Source: Brevibacillus ruminantium
Lineage (GTDB): Bacteria; Bacillota; Bacilli; Brevibacillales; Brevibacillaceae
Direction: 5' to 3'
DNA: 64,000 nucleotides
NCBI RefSeq assembly: GCF_023746555.1
Contig: NZ_CP098755.1
Location: forward strand, 3,608,501 to 3,672,500
The translations under genes were made by a program, and so were the position numbers. Within the stretch, counting starts at the first letter, position 1; every line of letters starts with the position of its first letter. A model generated the notes under the pieces. The model was not told the DNA's origin, ran no database searches, and was given only the letters and a program-made list of their open reading frames with translations. Positions 34,154 to 42,920 of this stretch are shown here, one piece after another.

Positions 34154-34573
34154 CTATATATAAAACATGTAGCCGTCAGAATGGCCGTCATCCTTAAAGC
34201 TGATCAAATCCTGCAAAGACGTGGAATCAAGTACAGAGGAAATGCTGTCGCGAATGCGCAGCCAGAGATAGCGCTTGGCCGGGTCCTCCTCCTCGGCAAA
34301 TTCCACAGGGCTGATCGGCCCCTCCAGTACGCGAATGATATCACCAGCCGAGATTTCTTCCGGTTGTTTGGCGAGCACATAGCCGCCGTAGGCTCCGCGA
34401 ATGCTTTTTACCAGTCCGGCATTGCGCAAAGGAGCGACCAATTGCTCCAGATAGTGTTCAGACAGCTCATGGCGTTCGGCGATACTTCTCAAGGAGACAG
34501 GGCCTTCCCCAAAACGGTTCGCCAGCTCCATCATAATCGTGAGCCCGTATCGTCCTTTCGTAGAAATTTTCAC
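34154..34573 (-). CDS. cymR: Rrf2 family regulator CymR
   Basis: 139 residues. The start MKISTKGRYGLTIMMELA and IAERHELSEHYLEQLVAPLRNAGLVKS form the winged HTH of Rrf2 proteins. The C-terminal half lacks the three iron-sulfur cysteines of IscR, consistent with CymR, which represses cysteine-metabolism genes with CysK. The GTG at 34573 has AGGAG nine bases upstream. Operon with yrvO. Confidence 0.93.
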   Translation of the reverse strand: MKISTKGRYGLTIMMELANRFGEGPVSLRSIAERHELSEHYLEQLVAPLRNAGLVKSIRGAYGGYVLAKQPEEISAGDIIRVLEGPISPVEFAEEEDPAKRYLWLRIRDSISSVLDSTSLQDLISFKDDGHSDGYMFYI

Positions 34574-34685
34574 GTTACAACTCTCCTCTACTGCAGTATT
34601 CCCCAAAAAATCGATTTCCCCGTCCATCCTGGTACATGACTCTGCTCGTCGGGGACAAACTAGCTTCCAGGGGGGTGAATGCACG

Positions 34686-34859
34686 ATGGCAACGAACAAA
34701 CGCTCGGAGAGAGGACGCAATCATCCATCCGAGACGCTGTATGATCAACCGGCCGGTACGATTGCCCACAAAGCGCGGTATGGTGCGCCTGAACAAAGCA
34801 AACAGCCGAATGAAAACGGAGATTTGCCCAACAAACCGGGCGGAGACATACGGACTTGA
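34686..34859 (+). CDS. Small hydrophilic protein of unknown function
   Basis: 57 residues, highly polar and probably disordered (MATNKRSERGRNHPSETLYD at the start), with no hydrophobic helix or cysteine. A strong GGGGGG-type ribosome site precedes the ATG. It is divergent from cymR and its upstream region overlaps the cymR 5' end. It resembles small sporulation-type proteins in composition only; no family is recognised. Confidence 0.6.
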   Translation: MATNKRSERGRNHPSETLYDQPAGTIAHKARYGAPEQSKQPNENGDLPNKPGGDIRT

Positions 34860-34884
34860 TTCTTCCTCCCCCTGATCGGGGGAG

Positions 34885-36240
34885 TCAATTTTCACCGGAC
34901 CTATGGCTCCCCAGCCTTTTGGCCAGCTCTCTTCTTTCCTGCTGCAGGCGTGTAATCTCCTGCTCGTAGCCAATCGGTTTGGGTTGATAAAAGATCGTGT
35001 TTACTTCATCCGGCAGATACTGCTGCGGGACATAACCGCCCGGGTAGTTATGCGGGTACAGATACCCTTTTCCATGTCCGAGACGCGAGGCCCCTTTGTA
35101 GGCGGCATCACGAAGGTGAATGGGGACGGGCTTATGCCCTTCTGAGCGAATGGTGTCCAATGCCTGGTTGATTCCGTTGTATGCGGCATTGCTTTTCGGT
35201 GCGGTGGCCAGATAGGTGGTCGCTTGCGCCAGCGGTATCCGTCCTTCCGGCATTCCCACCAACTCCAGGGACTGAAAACAGGAGACGGCTACGGTAATCG
35301 CCTGCGGATCGGCATTCCCGATGTCTTCCGAAGCGGAGATAATCAGCCTCCGCGCGATAAACCGGGGGTCCTCACCGGCATCGATCATCCGCGCCAGCCA
35401 GTAGAGAGCAGCATCCGGGTCAGAGCCGCGAATCGATTTGATAAAAGCTGAAATCGTGTCGTAGTGATTGTCGCCGCTTTTATCATAGCGAACAGCGCGG
35501 CGCTGGATCGACTCCACAGCTACATCCAGCGTGATGACGATCCGACCATCCATCCCCGGGGGCGTGGTGGTGGCTGCCAGCTCCAACGCATTGAGCATGC
35601 GGCGCGCATCTCCTTCGGCATACTGGATCAGATGCTCGCTCGCTTCCGGCGTCACCTCGACGTACAGTTCTGCCAGCCCGTTTTCCTCATCTGTCAGCGC
35701 ACGCTGCATCACTTGGCGCAGATGCTCATGCGACAGCGGCTGCAGCGAGAAGATTTGGGAACGAGACAACAGCGCCGGATTCACCTCAAAAAACGGATTC
35801 TCTGTCGTCGCTCCAATCAGTGTAATCGTGCCTTCTTCTACATACGGAAGCAGGGCGTCCTGCTGTGCCTTGTTGAATCGGTGGATCTCATCGACAAACA
35901 GCGTGGTGCGCTGCCCGCCCATAACCAAGCGCTCTTTTGATTCATCCACAACCCTGCGGATATCCGCCACACCTGCTGTAACCGCATTCAGTTCGGCAAA
36001 ATGCGTTCGGGTGGTACGAGCGATCACCTTTGCCAGCGTTGTTTTCCCCGTTCCGGGCGGTCCGTAAAAAATCAAAGAGGACACCTGGTCAGCCTCAATG
36101 GCTCGGCGCAGCAGCTTGCCCGGACCCAGGATATGCTCCTGGCCGATCACATCCTGTATGGTCTGCGGCCGCATTCGTGCTGCCAGCGGCTTCGACTTTC
36201 CTTTGTCCTGGCTTTCATGTGCAAATGAAAATAAATCCAT
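34885..36240 (-). CDS. rarA: Replication-associated recombination protein A (AAA+ ATPase)
   Basis: 451 residues of the RarA/MgsA/WRNIP1 family. Walker A GPPGTGKTT is at 60-68 and Walker B LFVDEIHRFNKAQQD near 113. The sensor segment ATTENPFFEVNPALLSRSQ and the C-terminal tetramerisation domain (GKGYLYPHNYPGGYVPQQYL) are conserved. It acts at stalled replication forks. The gene lies six bases downstream of tcdA, and its stop is close to the convergent small gene at 34859. Confidence 0.96.
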   Translation of the reverse strand: MDLFSFAHESQDKGKSKPLAARMRPQTIQDVIGQEHILGPGKLLRRAIEADQVSSLIFYGPPGTGKTTLAKVIARTTRTHFAELNAVTAGVADIRRVVDESKERLVMGGQRTTLFVDEIHRFNKAQQDALLPYVEEGTITLIGATTENPFFEVNPALLSRSQIFSLQPLSHEHLRQVMQRALTDEENGLAELYVEVTPEASEHLIQYAEGDARRMLNALELAATTTPPGMDGRIVITLDVAVESIQRRAVRYDKSGDNHYDTISAFIKSIRGSDPDAALYWLARMIDAGEDPRFIARRLIISASEDIGNADPQAITVAVSCFQSLELVGMPEGRIPLAQATTYLATAPKSNAAYNGINQALDTIRSEGHKPVPIHLRDAAYKGASRLGHGKGYLYPHNYPGGYVPQQYLPDEVNTIFYQPKPIGYEQEITRLQQERRELAKRLGSHRSGEN

Positions 36241-36246
36241 GGCGCT

Positions 36247-37002
36247 CTATCCTTTGACTGGCTGCCAGTCGACCAAATCTCGGACGACCACGCTAGCCAA
36301 AATTAAACCGGCCACCGAGGGCACAAATGCATTACTCGCTGGGGGCTGCCTTACTTTGCTGATCGGTGAATCCGGATTGGTGACGATTTTTTCCCGGACA
36401 TCTGTCCGAATCGTAACGGGAATCTCCCGGGAATAGACCACTTTGACACCTTTGTGGATTCCGCGTTTGCGCAATTCACGCCGGATGACTTTGGCTATTG
36501 GATCATAGCTGGTCTGAGAAATATCTGCCACCTCGAACCGGGTCGGGTCCATCTTATTGGCGGCACCCATGCTGGAGATGATCGGGATATTGCGCCGTTT
36601 CGCCTCGGTGATCACGTGTAGCTTGGCGGACATGGTATCCATCGCATCGACAATATAGTCAAATTGATGGGAGAAAAGCTCATCGGCTGTTTCCTCGTTG
36701 TAAAACATATTCAGGGTCACAACCTCACAGGCAGGATTGATCGCTGCAATCCTCTCCTTCATCAGATCCGCTTTTTTCTGTCCAACCGTATGGAGAGTGG
36801 CATGAATCTGCCGATTGATATTGGTAATATCGACAACATCCTTGTCGACCAGCACCAGCCTGCCTACTCCGGTGCGGGCCAGAGCTTCAACAGTGAAGGA
36901 GCCGACACCTCCAATGCCAAGCACAGCGACAGTGCTGTTTTTCATTTTTTCCAAACCTTCGGGACCGAAGGCCAATTCACATCTGGAAAATTGGTGAAGC
37001 AT
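36247..37002 (-). CDS. tcdA: tRNA threonylcarbamoyladenosine dehydratase (YrvM)
   Basis: 251 residues, E1-like ThiF fold. The nucleotide motif GIGGVGSF is at 29-36. DKDVVDITNINRQ and DYIVDAMDTMSAKL follow, with the catalytic cysteine region in the second half. It dehydrates t6A37 to cyclic ct6A. The C-terminal hydrophobic segment (AGLILASVVVRDLV) resembles the membrane anchor of CsdL/TcdA. It forms a pair with rarA. Confidence 0.93.
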   Translation of the reverse strand: MLHQFSRCELAFGPEGLEKMKNSTVAVLGIGGVGSFTVEALARTGVGRLVLVDKDVVDITNINRQIHATLHTVGQKKADLMKERIAAINPACEVVTLNMFYNEETADELFSHQFDYIVDAMDTMSAKLHVITEAKRRNIPIISSMGAANKMDPTRFEVADISQTSYDPIAKVIRRELRKRGIHKGVKVVYSREIPVTIRTDVREKIVTNPDSPISKVRQPPASNAFVPSVAGLILASVVVRDLVDWQPVKG

Positions 37003-37090
37003 TCATCGTCAACCTTTCTAATCTGGCATGTCAGTATTTGCACAAGGACGTTCCCATTTCATAAGCAATCGGAAAAGTGGGAATGTCAGA

Positions 37091-37287
37091 CATAAAAGGA
37101 GCCCCAAAATGCCGTGCTGCTCCTACAGTTTTGAACCTGCATATCGCAGGTGGGTGTCTTGCCTAACCGTATCAGACTTCCACTCTGTGGAGGCATGTCC
37201 TCTCGGTTGCGGACGAAAAACTCCCTAAAAAGACTTTGTGGCTCAAAACTATCGGAAGTCACGTACATCGCAGGGCTATTTATCAGT
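37091..37287 (-). ncRNA. ssrS: Probable 6S RNA (bsrA/ssrS-like)
   Basis: The 200-base gap between aspS and tcdA holds a long imperfect hairpin whose arms include AGTTTTGAG and TTCAAAACT, a layout like the 6S closing stem with central bubble. A promoter (37294-37323) and a terminator-like GGAGC/GCTCC hairpin plus TTTT (37094-37123) support the minus strand. In B. subtilis bsrA occupies the same place. The near-symmetry of the fold leaves the strand somewhat uncertain. Confidence 0.6.
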
Positions 37288-37293
37288 ATTACC

Positions 37294-37323
37294 AATGTAA
37301 CAGACGCTAATGCGACTATGCAA
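37294..37323 (-). promoter_or_regulatory. Promoter for the probable 6S RNA
   Basis: TTGCAT at 37323-37318 and TACATT at 37299-37294, 18-base spacer, just past the aspS stop. Predicted start is near 37287. Confidence 0.5.
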
Positions 37324-37330
37324 GCCTGCC

Positions 37331-39109
37331 TTATTCTTCTTCTTTTACGGTCGTGGTGATATGCAGTTCAGCGAGCTGTTTCGCATCTACTGGTCCTGGT
37401 GAATTTACCATCAGGTCGCTTGCGCTTGCCGTTTTCGGGAAGGCAATTACTTCACGCAGATTGTTTCGTCCCGCCAGCAGCATGATCAAACGGTCGAGAC
37501 CAAGGGCGATGCCGCCGTGCGGAGGCGTTCCATAGTCGAAGGCATCCAAAAGGAAGCCAAATTTTTGCTTTGCTTCTTCTTCCGTGAGACCCAGCGTACG
37601 GAACATTTTTTCCTGTACATCGCGTTTGTAAATCCGCATGGAACCTCCGCCAAGCTCGTAACCGTTTAACACCATGTCGTACGCTTGGGCGCGAACCTGT
37701 CCCGGGTCTGTTTCCAACAGGTGCATATCCTCGTCTTTTGGACGGGTGAACGGATGGTGCAGCGCCACATAGCGCTTGGTCTCCTCGTCCCACTCTACCA
37801 GCGGGAAGTCTACGACCCAGAGGAAGGCAAACTGGCTGTGGTCGATCAAGCCCAGCTCTGCTCCCAGCTTGGAGCGCAGCGCACCCAACGCATCGGCAAC
37901 CACCTTCGGCTTGTCAGCAACGAACAGGATCAGGTCACCATCTTCGACAGCGAGACGCTCCTTGATAGCGCTGAATTCCTCATCCGTAAAGAACTTGGCG
38001 ATCGGGCCTTTTACTTCGCCGTCTTTAAAGCCGATCCAGGCCAACCCTTTGGCACCGTAACGGGAAGCGAACTTGCCGAGGTCATCGGCTTCTTTGCGGG
38101 AATAATGGCCGCAGCCTTTGGCGTTGATCGCTTTGACCTGACCGCCTCCAGCTACCACGCTGGCAAATACTTTAAAATCACTGTTTGCCACCAGATCCGA
38201 CACATCGGTCAGCTCCATGCCAAAGCGAACATCCGGTTTGTCAGAGCCATAGCGGTTCATCGCTTCTGCATAGGTGAGACGCGGGAACGGAGTTGGCACA
38301 TCTACGCCGATTGTGGCTTTAAACACATGAGCGATCATCTCTTCCATCATTGGCAGCAATTGCTCCATGGAAAGGAAAGAGGTTTCGATGTCCACCTGGG
38401 TAAACTCAGGTTGACGGTCAGCACGCAAGTCCTCGTCACGGAAGCAGCGAGCGATTTGATAGTAGCGCTCCAGGCCAGAGACCATCAGCAATTGTTTGAA
38501 GAGCTGAGGGGACTGCGGGAGCACGTAAAAATCTCCTGGATGCACACGGGAAGGAACCATGTATTCACGCGCACCCTCCGGCGTGCTTTTCGTCAGCATC
38601 GGCGTTTCTACTTCTACGAAAGCACGCTCATCAAGGAAATCACGGAATGCTTTCGCCGCCTTGCTGCGCAGCATCAGCGAACGCTGCATCTCGGGACGGC
38701 GCAGGTCGAGGTAGCGATACTTCAGGCGTACCTGCTCATCTACGTCGATTTCATCCTCAATCTGGAACGGCGGTGTTTTGGCATCGTTCAAGATCAGGAT
38801 TTCGCTGACCAGCACCTCTACTTCGCCAGTTTTCAGCTTCGGATTGACAGCTTCGGGAGAGCGCTCCACGACGTTACCTTTGACTGCGAGAACGTACTCG
38901 CTGCGCACTTTGTCAGCGATTTCCCAAGCGGCCTTGTCATGCTCCGGATTGAAAACAATCTGCACAATACCTGTTCTGTCCCGGAAGTCGATGAAGATCA
39001 CGCCCCCGAGGTCACGGCGCTTTTGCACCCACCCGTTTAACACGATTTCCTGTCCTACGTGTTCTTTGCCAACCTCTCCGCATTGTACAGTGCGATATTG
39101 CCAACTCAT
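37331..39109 (-). CDS. aspS: Aspartyl-tRNA synthetase
   Basis: 592 residues, full bacterial length. The N-terminal OB-fold anticodon-binding domain contains [21 protein letters not shown]. The class II motifs include [20 protein letters not shown] and the C-terminal [18 protein letters not shown] insertion domain lies in the middle, as in bacterial-type enzymes. The ATG at 39109 follows GGAGG. It is co-transcribed with hisS under one T-box. Confidence 0.97.
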   Translation of the reverse strand: MSWQYRTVQCGEVGKEHVGQEIVLNGWVQKRRDLGGVIFIDFRDRTGIVQIVFNPEHDKAAWEIADKVRSEYVLAVKGNVVERSPEAVNPKLKTGEVEVLVSEILILNDAKTPPFQIEDEIDVDEQVRLKYRYLDLRRPEMQRSLMLRSKAAKAFRDFLDERAFVEVETPMLTKSTPEGAREYMVPSRVHPGDFYVLPQSPQLFKQLLMVSGLERYYQIARCFRDEDLRADRQPEFTQVDIETSFLSMEQLLPMMEEMIAHVFKATIGVDVPTPFPRLTYAEAMNRYGSDKPDVRFGMELTDVSDLVANSDFKVFASVVAGGGQVKAINAKGCGHYSRKEADDLGKFASRYGAKGLAWIGFKDGEVKGPIAKFFTDEEFSAIKERLAVEDGDLILFVADKPKVVADALGALRSKLGAELGLIDHSQFAFLWVVDFPLVEWDEETKRYVALHHPFTRPKDEDMHLLETDPGQVRAQAYDMVLNGYELGGGSMRIYKRDVQEKMFRTLGLTEEEAKQKFGFLLDAFDYGTPPHGGIALGLDRLIMLLAGRNNLREVIAFPKTASASDLMVNSPGPVDAKQLAELHITTTVKEEE

Positions 39110-39156
39110 TGTGATTTCCTCCACTCATTTTCTATTTATAGGTGTAAATTTGGAGA

Positions 39157-40431
39157 TTACGATTTCAAACGTTTAACCAGCTCACCCGGCAGCTCTTCCA
39201 GCTTGTATTCCTGCTGCTCACCAGTGGCCATCTCTTTCAGGACCGCACTGCCGTTCGCCAATTCCGACTCGCCAATAATCACCGTAAACCTTGCCGAAAG
39301 GCGGTCTGCCTGCTTCAGTTGAGCCTTCATCTTGCGGTCGAGATAATCGAGCTCCGCCGCTACGCCTGCACTGCGCAGACGATCGACGAGTCTAAACGCG
39401 GTGGTTTTCGCCTCCGGAGTCTGGATCGCGACGAAACAGTCCACTCCAATCGCTACCGGCAGGTTGATGCCCTGCTTTTCCAAAGCGAGCAAAAGCCGTT
39501 CAATGCTCAGCGCAAAACCGATTCCCGGCATGTCGTCGCCGCCCAGCTCAGCCACCAGCCCGTTGTATCGGCCGCCGCCGCAAAGCGTTTCCACAGCGCC
39601 GATCTCCGCCATCTTGATTTCAAAGGCAGTCTGCGTGTAGTAGTCAAGCCCGCGTACCATGCGCGGATTTACAGTGTAGCGGATACCCAGTGCTGTCAGA
39701 TACGCTTTGACTGCTTCAAAATGGGCCGCCGACTCTTCGCTCAAGTACTCCAAGATCGAAGGAGCGTCTTTGGTCAAAGACTGGCAGGTCTCGTTTTTGC
39801 AATCCAGCACCCGAAGCGGGTTGCGGTCAATCCGGGACTGACAATCCGGACAGAGCTGGTCACGCACCCCGTTTAAATGAGCCAGCAGGTGGTGGCGGTG
39901 ATTGGCCCGGTCTTCAATCGTCCCGACGCTGTTAAGCTCTACGCTGAGACCGCTCAATCCCAGCTCCTCGTACAAGCGCATGGCCAGTGAGATCACTTCT
40001 GCATCGATCGCCGGATCACTGGAGCCGATTGCTTCCGCGCCAAATTGCACAAATTGGCGATACCGGCCAGCCTGCGGACGCTCATGCCGGAACATGGGAC
40101 CCAGGTAATACATCTTGACCGGCTGGTTGGGAGAGCCGTACAGCTTGTTCTCCACGTAGGACCGCACAACGCCCGCCGTTCCTTCCGGCCGCAGGGTCAG
40201 CGTATCATCGCTGCGAGGATTGGACACGCTGTACATTTCCTTTTCGACGATATCCGTCGTCTCTCCCACTCCGCGCTGGAACAGCTCTGTGTTCTCAAAA
40301 AGCGGCGTGCGGATCTCCTGGTAATTGAACCTGCGACACAGGTCGCGAGCTTTGGCCTCGATATAGTGCCACAGCTCGACTGTGCCCGGCATGATATCCT
40401 GCGTACCGCGAGGAATCTGAATCTTTGCCAT
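39157..40431 (-). CDS. hisS: Histidyl-tRNA synthetase
   Basis: 424 residues. It starts MAKIQIPRGTQDIMPG, with motif 2 near FRHERPQAGRYRQF, the histidine-specific VRGLDYYTQTAFE (histidine A loop) and the C-terminal anticodon-binding domain. The ATG at 40431 follows GGGG-type spacing. First gene of the hisS-aspS operon. Confidence 0.97.
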   Translation of the reverse strand: MAKIQIPRGTQDIMPGTVELWHYIEAKARDLCRRFNYQEIRTPLFENTELFQRGVGETTDIVEKEMYSVSNPRSDDTLTLRPEGTAGVVRSYVENKLYGSPNQPVKMYYLGPMFRHERPQAGRYRQFVQFGAEAIGSSDPAIDAEVISLAMRLYEELGLSGLSVELNSVGTIEDRANHRHHLLAHLNGVRDQLCPDCQSRIDRNPLRVLDCKNETCQSLTKDAPSILEYLSEESAAHFEAVKAYLTALGIRYTVNPRMVRGLDYYTQTAFEIKMAEIGAVETLCGGGRYNGLVAELGGDDMPGIGFALSIERLLLALEKQGINLPVAIGVDCFVAIQTPEAKTTAFRLVDRLRSAGVAAELDYLDRKMKAQLKQADRLSARFTVIIGESELANGSAVLKEMATGEQQEYKLEELPGELVKRLKS

Positions 40432-40475
40432 CTGACTTACCCCTCCATCTTCGTATCCTGTCAAATCCTCTTTTC

Positions 40476-40808
40476 AAAACAAAAAATCTCTCGCCTCCTG
40501 ACATGTAGTTGATTGCAACATGTCAGGGACGAGAGATTGGTTTTGCTCCCGTGGTGCCACCCTGATTGGATCTCCCTCGCAAGGAAGAATCCCACTTATT
40601 CGCTGTTAACGCCAGCATACGCCTGCCAGTTACTAGACTTGTTTTCCAATCAAACAGTCGTTCACTGCGGTCTTCAGGGATGTCATTCGCCAAGTCGTGT
40701 TAGGGAAATGCTCTCAGCCGCGGCAATTCCTCTCTGACTATCCGTTTCCTGGTTACTTGTTCCCGTCATCAGATCAATGATTGATTCAAAAGCTCACGTA
40801 AAATCTTA
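40476..40808 (-). promoter_or_regulatory. T-box riboswitch upstream of hisS-aspS
   Basis: T-box core AGGGTGGCACCACGGG is at 40548-40563 (minus strand). A very long terminator pairs about 40518-40538 with 40485-40506, followed by TTTTTTGTTTTG. In stem I the specifier bulge reads GAATGACATCC: GAC (Asp) at 40684-40682 overlaps CAT (His) at 40682-40680. Asp is the expected specifier from B. subtilis. Confidence 0.92.
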
Positions 40809-40814
40809 ATGCAA

Positions 40815-40843
40815 ATCATAACAAACGAAGATACACGCGTCAA
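40815..40843 (-). promoter_or_regulatory. Sigma-A promoter of the hisS-aspS leader
   Basis: TTGACG at 40843-40838 and TATGAT at 40820-40815 with a 17-base spacer. Confidence 0.75.
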
Positions 40844-40882
40844 CAGGCCCTCGGTAAAACTTTTTTCATCGAAAAAATCAGG

Positions 40883-42406
40883 TTACACGCGTGCCCCGCT
40901 CGATTCCTGTGCTGCAAACCCGTACACCTGATCCAGATCGCGAATCTTCTCCTCTGTCAGCTTACGGTAGGTCTCGTTGTACGTCCGCGGGTCTTTTGGA
41001 TTTGGCCAGCGGGTAAGCTTGCCGCTTCCGGGTGCCATCAGCTTGGAGACAGCACCGCAGCCCAGCCCCAAAATCGTCTGCGCCTCCTCCATAATCATGA
41101 TGTTGTAGATGCTTTCCTGTCCGGTTCGTGCGTAGCCCACATTTTCCAAGTTGCCCAGGATATTTTTCTGGCGGTAGAGGTAATAGGGATCATAGCCATG
41201 GGCCCGGGTCCACGTTGTCGCCAGTTCCATCATCTGACTGACCTCTTCCCTGCTCGCCACCTGATAGCGCTCCTTATTTTGCGTCATCTCGGAAGCGCGC
41301 TTGAACGAGAGGGTATGAACTGTCAGGGAAGCCGGCATCAGCTTTTCCACTTCCCGCAGGCTGTGCTCCCATTCGCGCATCCCTTCGTTTGGCAATCCGA
41401 TGATCAAGTCCATATTGATATTGGTCAGACCCATCTCCATTGCCAGGTGATATTTTTCAATTGTTTCCTCCACCGTGTGATGACGTCCGATGGCCTGCAG
41501 CGTTTCCTGAGTAAAGGATTGTGGATTGATGCTGATCCGGTCCACTTCCCAGCGTTTCATCACATCCAGTTTTTCCGGGGTGATGGTGTCGGGTCTGCCA
41601 GCCTCCACAGTCAGTTCACGAACACGATCCATATGCGGAAAGGTGCGGTTCATGGTTTGAAACAACTGATCCATATCGTCAGCGGTGATACTGGTGGGCG
41701 TTCCCCCGCCAAAGTAGATCGAAGTGATCCGCATATCCCGCTCCGTCAACCACTCGCCCAGGCGTTCGATTTCATAATGAAGCCCCTCCAGAAAGGGGTT
41801 CACTGATGCCGTATGGCTGCGGATGGCGTACGCCGGAAAGGTGCAATACGCGCATTTGGTCGGACAAAAAGGGATGCCGATATAAACGGAGAGCTCCCGA
41901 TCAATTTCATAGAAATCGGGAACCACACGCAGTTGTCTGTCGATGATTTGCTGAAGCAATTCAATTTTATAGGGGCGCACCATGTAATCCTGCTGGAGGC
42001 GGCGATGAACCGCTTCCCGAGGTTCTCCTGAAGACAGAAGCTGGTGCATCAGCTTGGTGGGGCGGATGCCGGTCAATACTCCCCAGCCCTGCTCCATCCC
42101 GGTCAGCTCTTCGAGAAGCAGCAACAAAACATAGCTGACGGCCCGCTTGGCAACCTTTCGTTGCTCCTTTTCCTCAAAAACGGTATAGATACGCTCCGTC
42201 TCCTTCTGGATGCGTCTCTCCCCTGTCAGAAGCTCTCCCCGCGCGTAAACACCGCTTTCACGCTCCTCCAGGACGAGACTGATGCACAGGCCCTCTGCCG
42301 CTTTCCACTCGGATACGTAGGCAATCTGTGGCTCTTCATAAAACAAGGCGAGAATCAAACCGATTTCCCGCTCAAATTGATGTCCTTGACTTTTCACCTG
42401 AATCAT
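40883..42406 (-). CDS. hemZ: Radical SAM coproporphyrinogen III oxidase-like protein HemZ
   Basis: 507 residues. The radical SAM cysteines are C181, C185 and C188 in FCPTKCAYC, followed by FGGGTPTS and TVEAGRPDTI. An N-terminal domain of about 170 residues with GVLTGIRPTKLMH is typical of HemZ and distinguishes it from HemN/HemW. The family is annotated as anaerobic coproporphyrinogen dehydrogenase, although some members may handle heme differently. Confidence 0.88.
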   Translation of the reverse strand: MIQVKSQGHQFEREIGLILALFYEEPQIAYVSEWKAAEGLCISLVLEERESGVYARGELLTGERRIQKETERIYTVFEEKEQRKVAKRAVSYVLLLLLEELTGMEQGWGVLTGIRPTKLMHQLLSSGEPREAVHRRLQQDYMVRPYKIELLQQIIDRQLRVVPDFYEIDRELSVYIGIPFCPTKCAYCTFPAYAIRSHTASVNPFLEGLHYEIERLGEWLTERDMRITSIYFGGGTPTSITADDMDQLFQTMNRTFPHMDRVRELTVEAGRPDTITPEKLDVMKRWEVDRISINPQSFTQETLQAIGRHHTVEETIEKYHLAMEMGLTNINMDLIIGLPNEGMREWEHSLREVEKLMPASLTVHTLSFKRASEMTQNKERYQVASREEVSQMMELATTWTRAHGYDPYYLYRQKNILGNLENVGYARTGQESIYNIMIMEEAQTILGLGCGAVSKLMAPGSGKLTRWPNPKDPRTYNETYRKLTEEKIRDLDQVYGFAAQESSGARV

Positions 42407-42516
42407 GGGTTCACCTGCTTTTTACGTTTGCCCTTTCATCTTATCTGACCGAAGTGGCAGGGTCAACAAGGCAGAACCTGAGGCGAAACCTTGCGAGCTG
42501 AACCTGCAGGCTGAAC

Positions 42517-42690
42517 TTATCGGCGAATCCTTTTTCTCAGCTCCTGAACATCTCTCACGCTGATGTGAAACTCCCTTGACATCTCCACGTCATTTAATGT
42601 CGCTTCCTTCTCCAGAAAATCATGAAAATCAACGGAAAACAGTCGTCTGTTTGTTTCCTGAGCAAATGCTTCCTTTCTGGATTGTCGCAC
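42517..42690 (-). CDS. Small protein with a predicted helix-turn-helix-like C-terminus
   Basis: 57 residues, basic and helical. The C-terminal half (TLNDVEMSREFHISVRDVQE) looks like a sigma-factor-type or DNA-binding helix-turn-helix. The GTG at 42690 has AGGAGG seven bases upstream. Position between hisS and the SH3b amidase parallels B. subtilis yrzK, but identity is not established. Confidence 0.55.
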   Translation of the reverse strand: MRQSRKEAFAQETNRRLFSVDFHDFLEKEATLNDVEMSREFHISVRDVQELRKRIRR

Positions 42691-42920
42691 CCGTTCTCCT
42701 CCTTTTTCGATCACGCTGTTCTCTAGTATGACCCGCTGATCACGAAAGAATAAGGGAGGCTTATTGGGACAGAGATCGGGAAACGCTAAAAAATTGGAAA
42801 ATAAAAAAGAAGTTTGTCGGAAGATGCAGGAAAATGAGAGAGCGAAGGCGAAAGAAGACTTTTGGTAATTTCATGTAAACTCAACGTGTGATCAATACAA
42901 GGTGGAAAGGGTGTCATCTC

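Noticed and set aside
34861..34884. Terminator between the 34686 gene and rarA
   Set aside because: CTCCCCC/GGGGGAG hairpin is present but neither strand has a proper T-run.
37091..37290. 6S RNA on the plus strand
   Set aside because: The fold is nearly symmetrical, but the promoter and poly-T terminator are found only for the minus strand; kept as an uncertainty in the feature.
37685..39040. Open frame of 451 codons on the plus strand
   Set aside because: Lies fully antisense to aspS, has no family features, and its length is explained by codon bias of the real gene.
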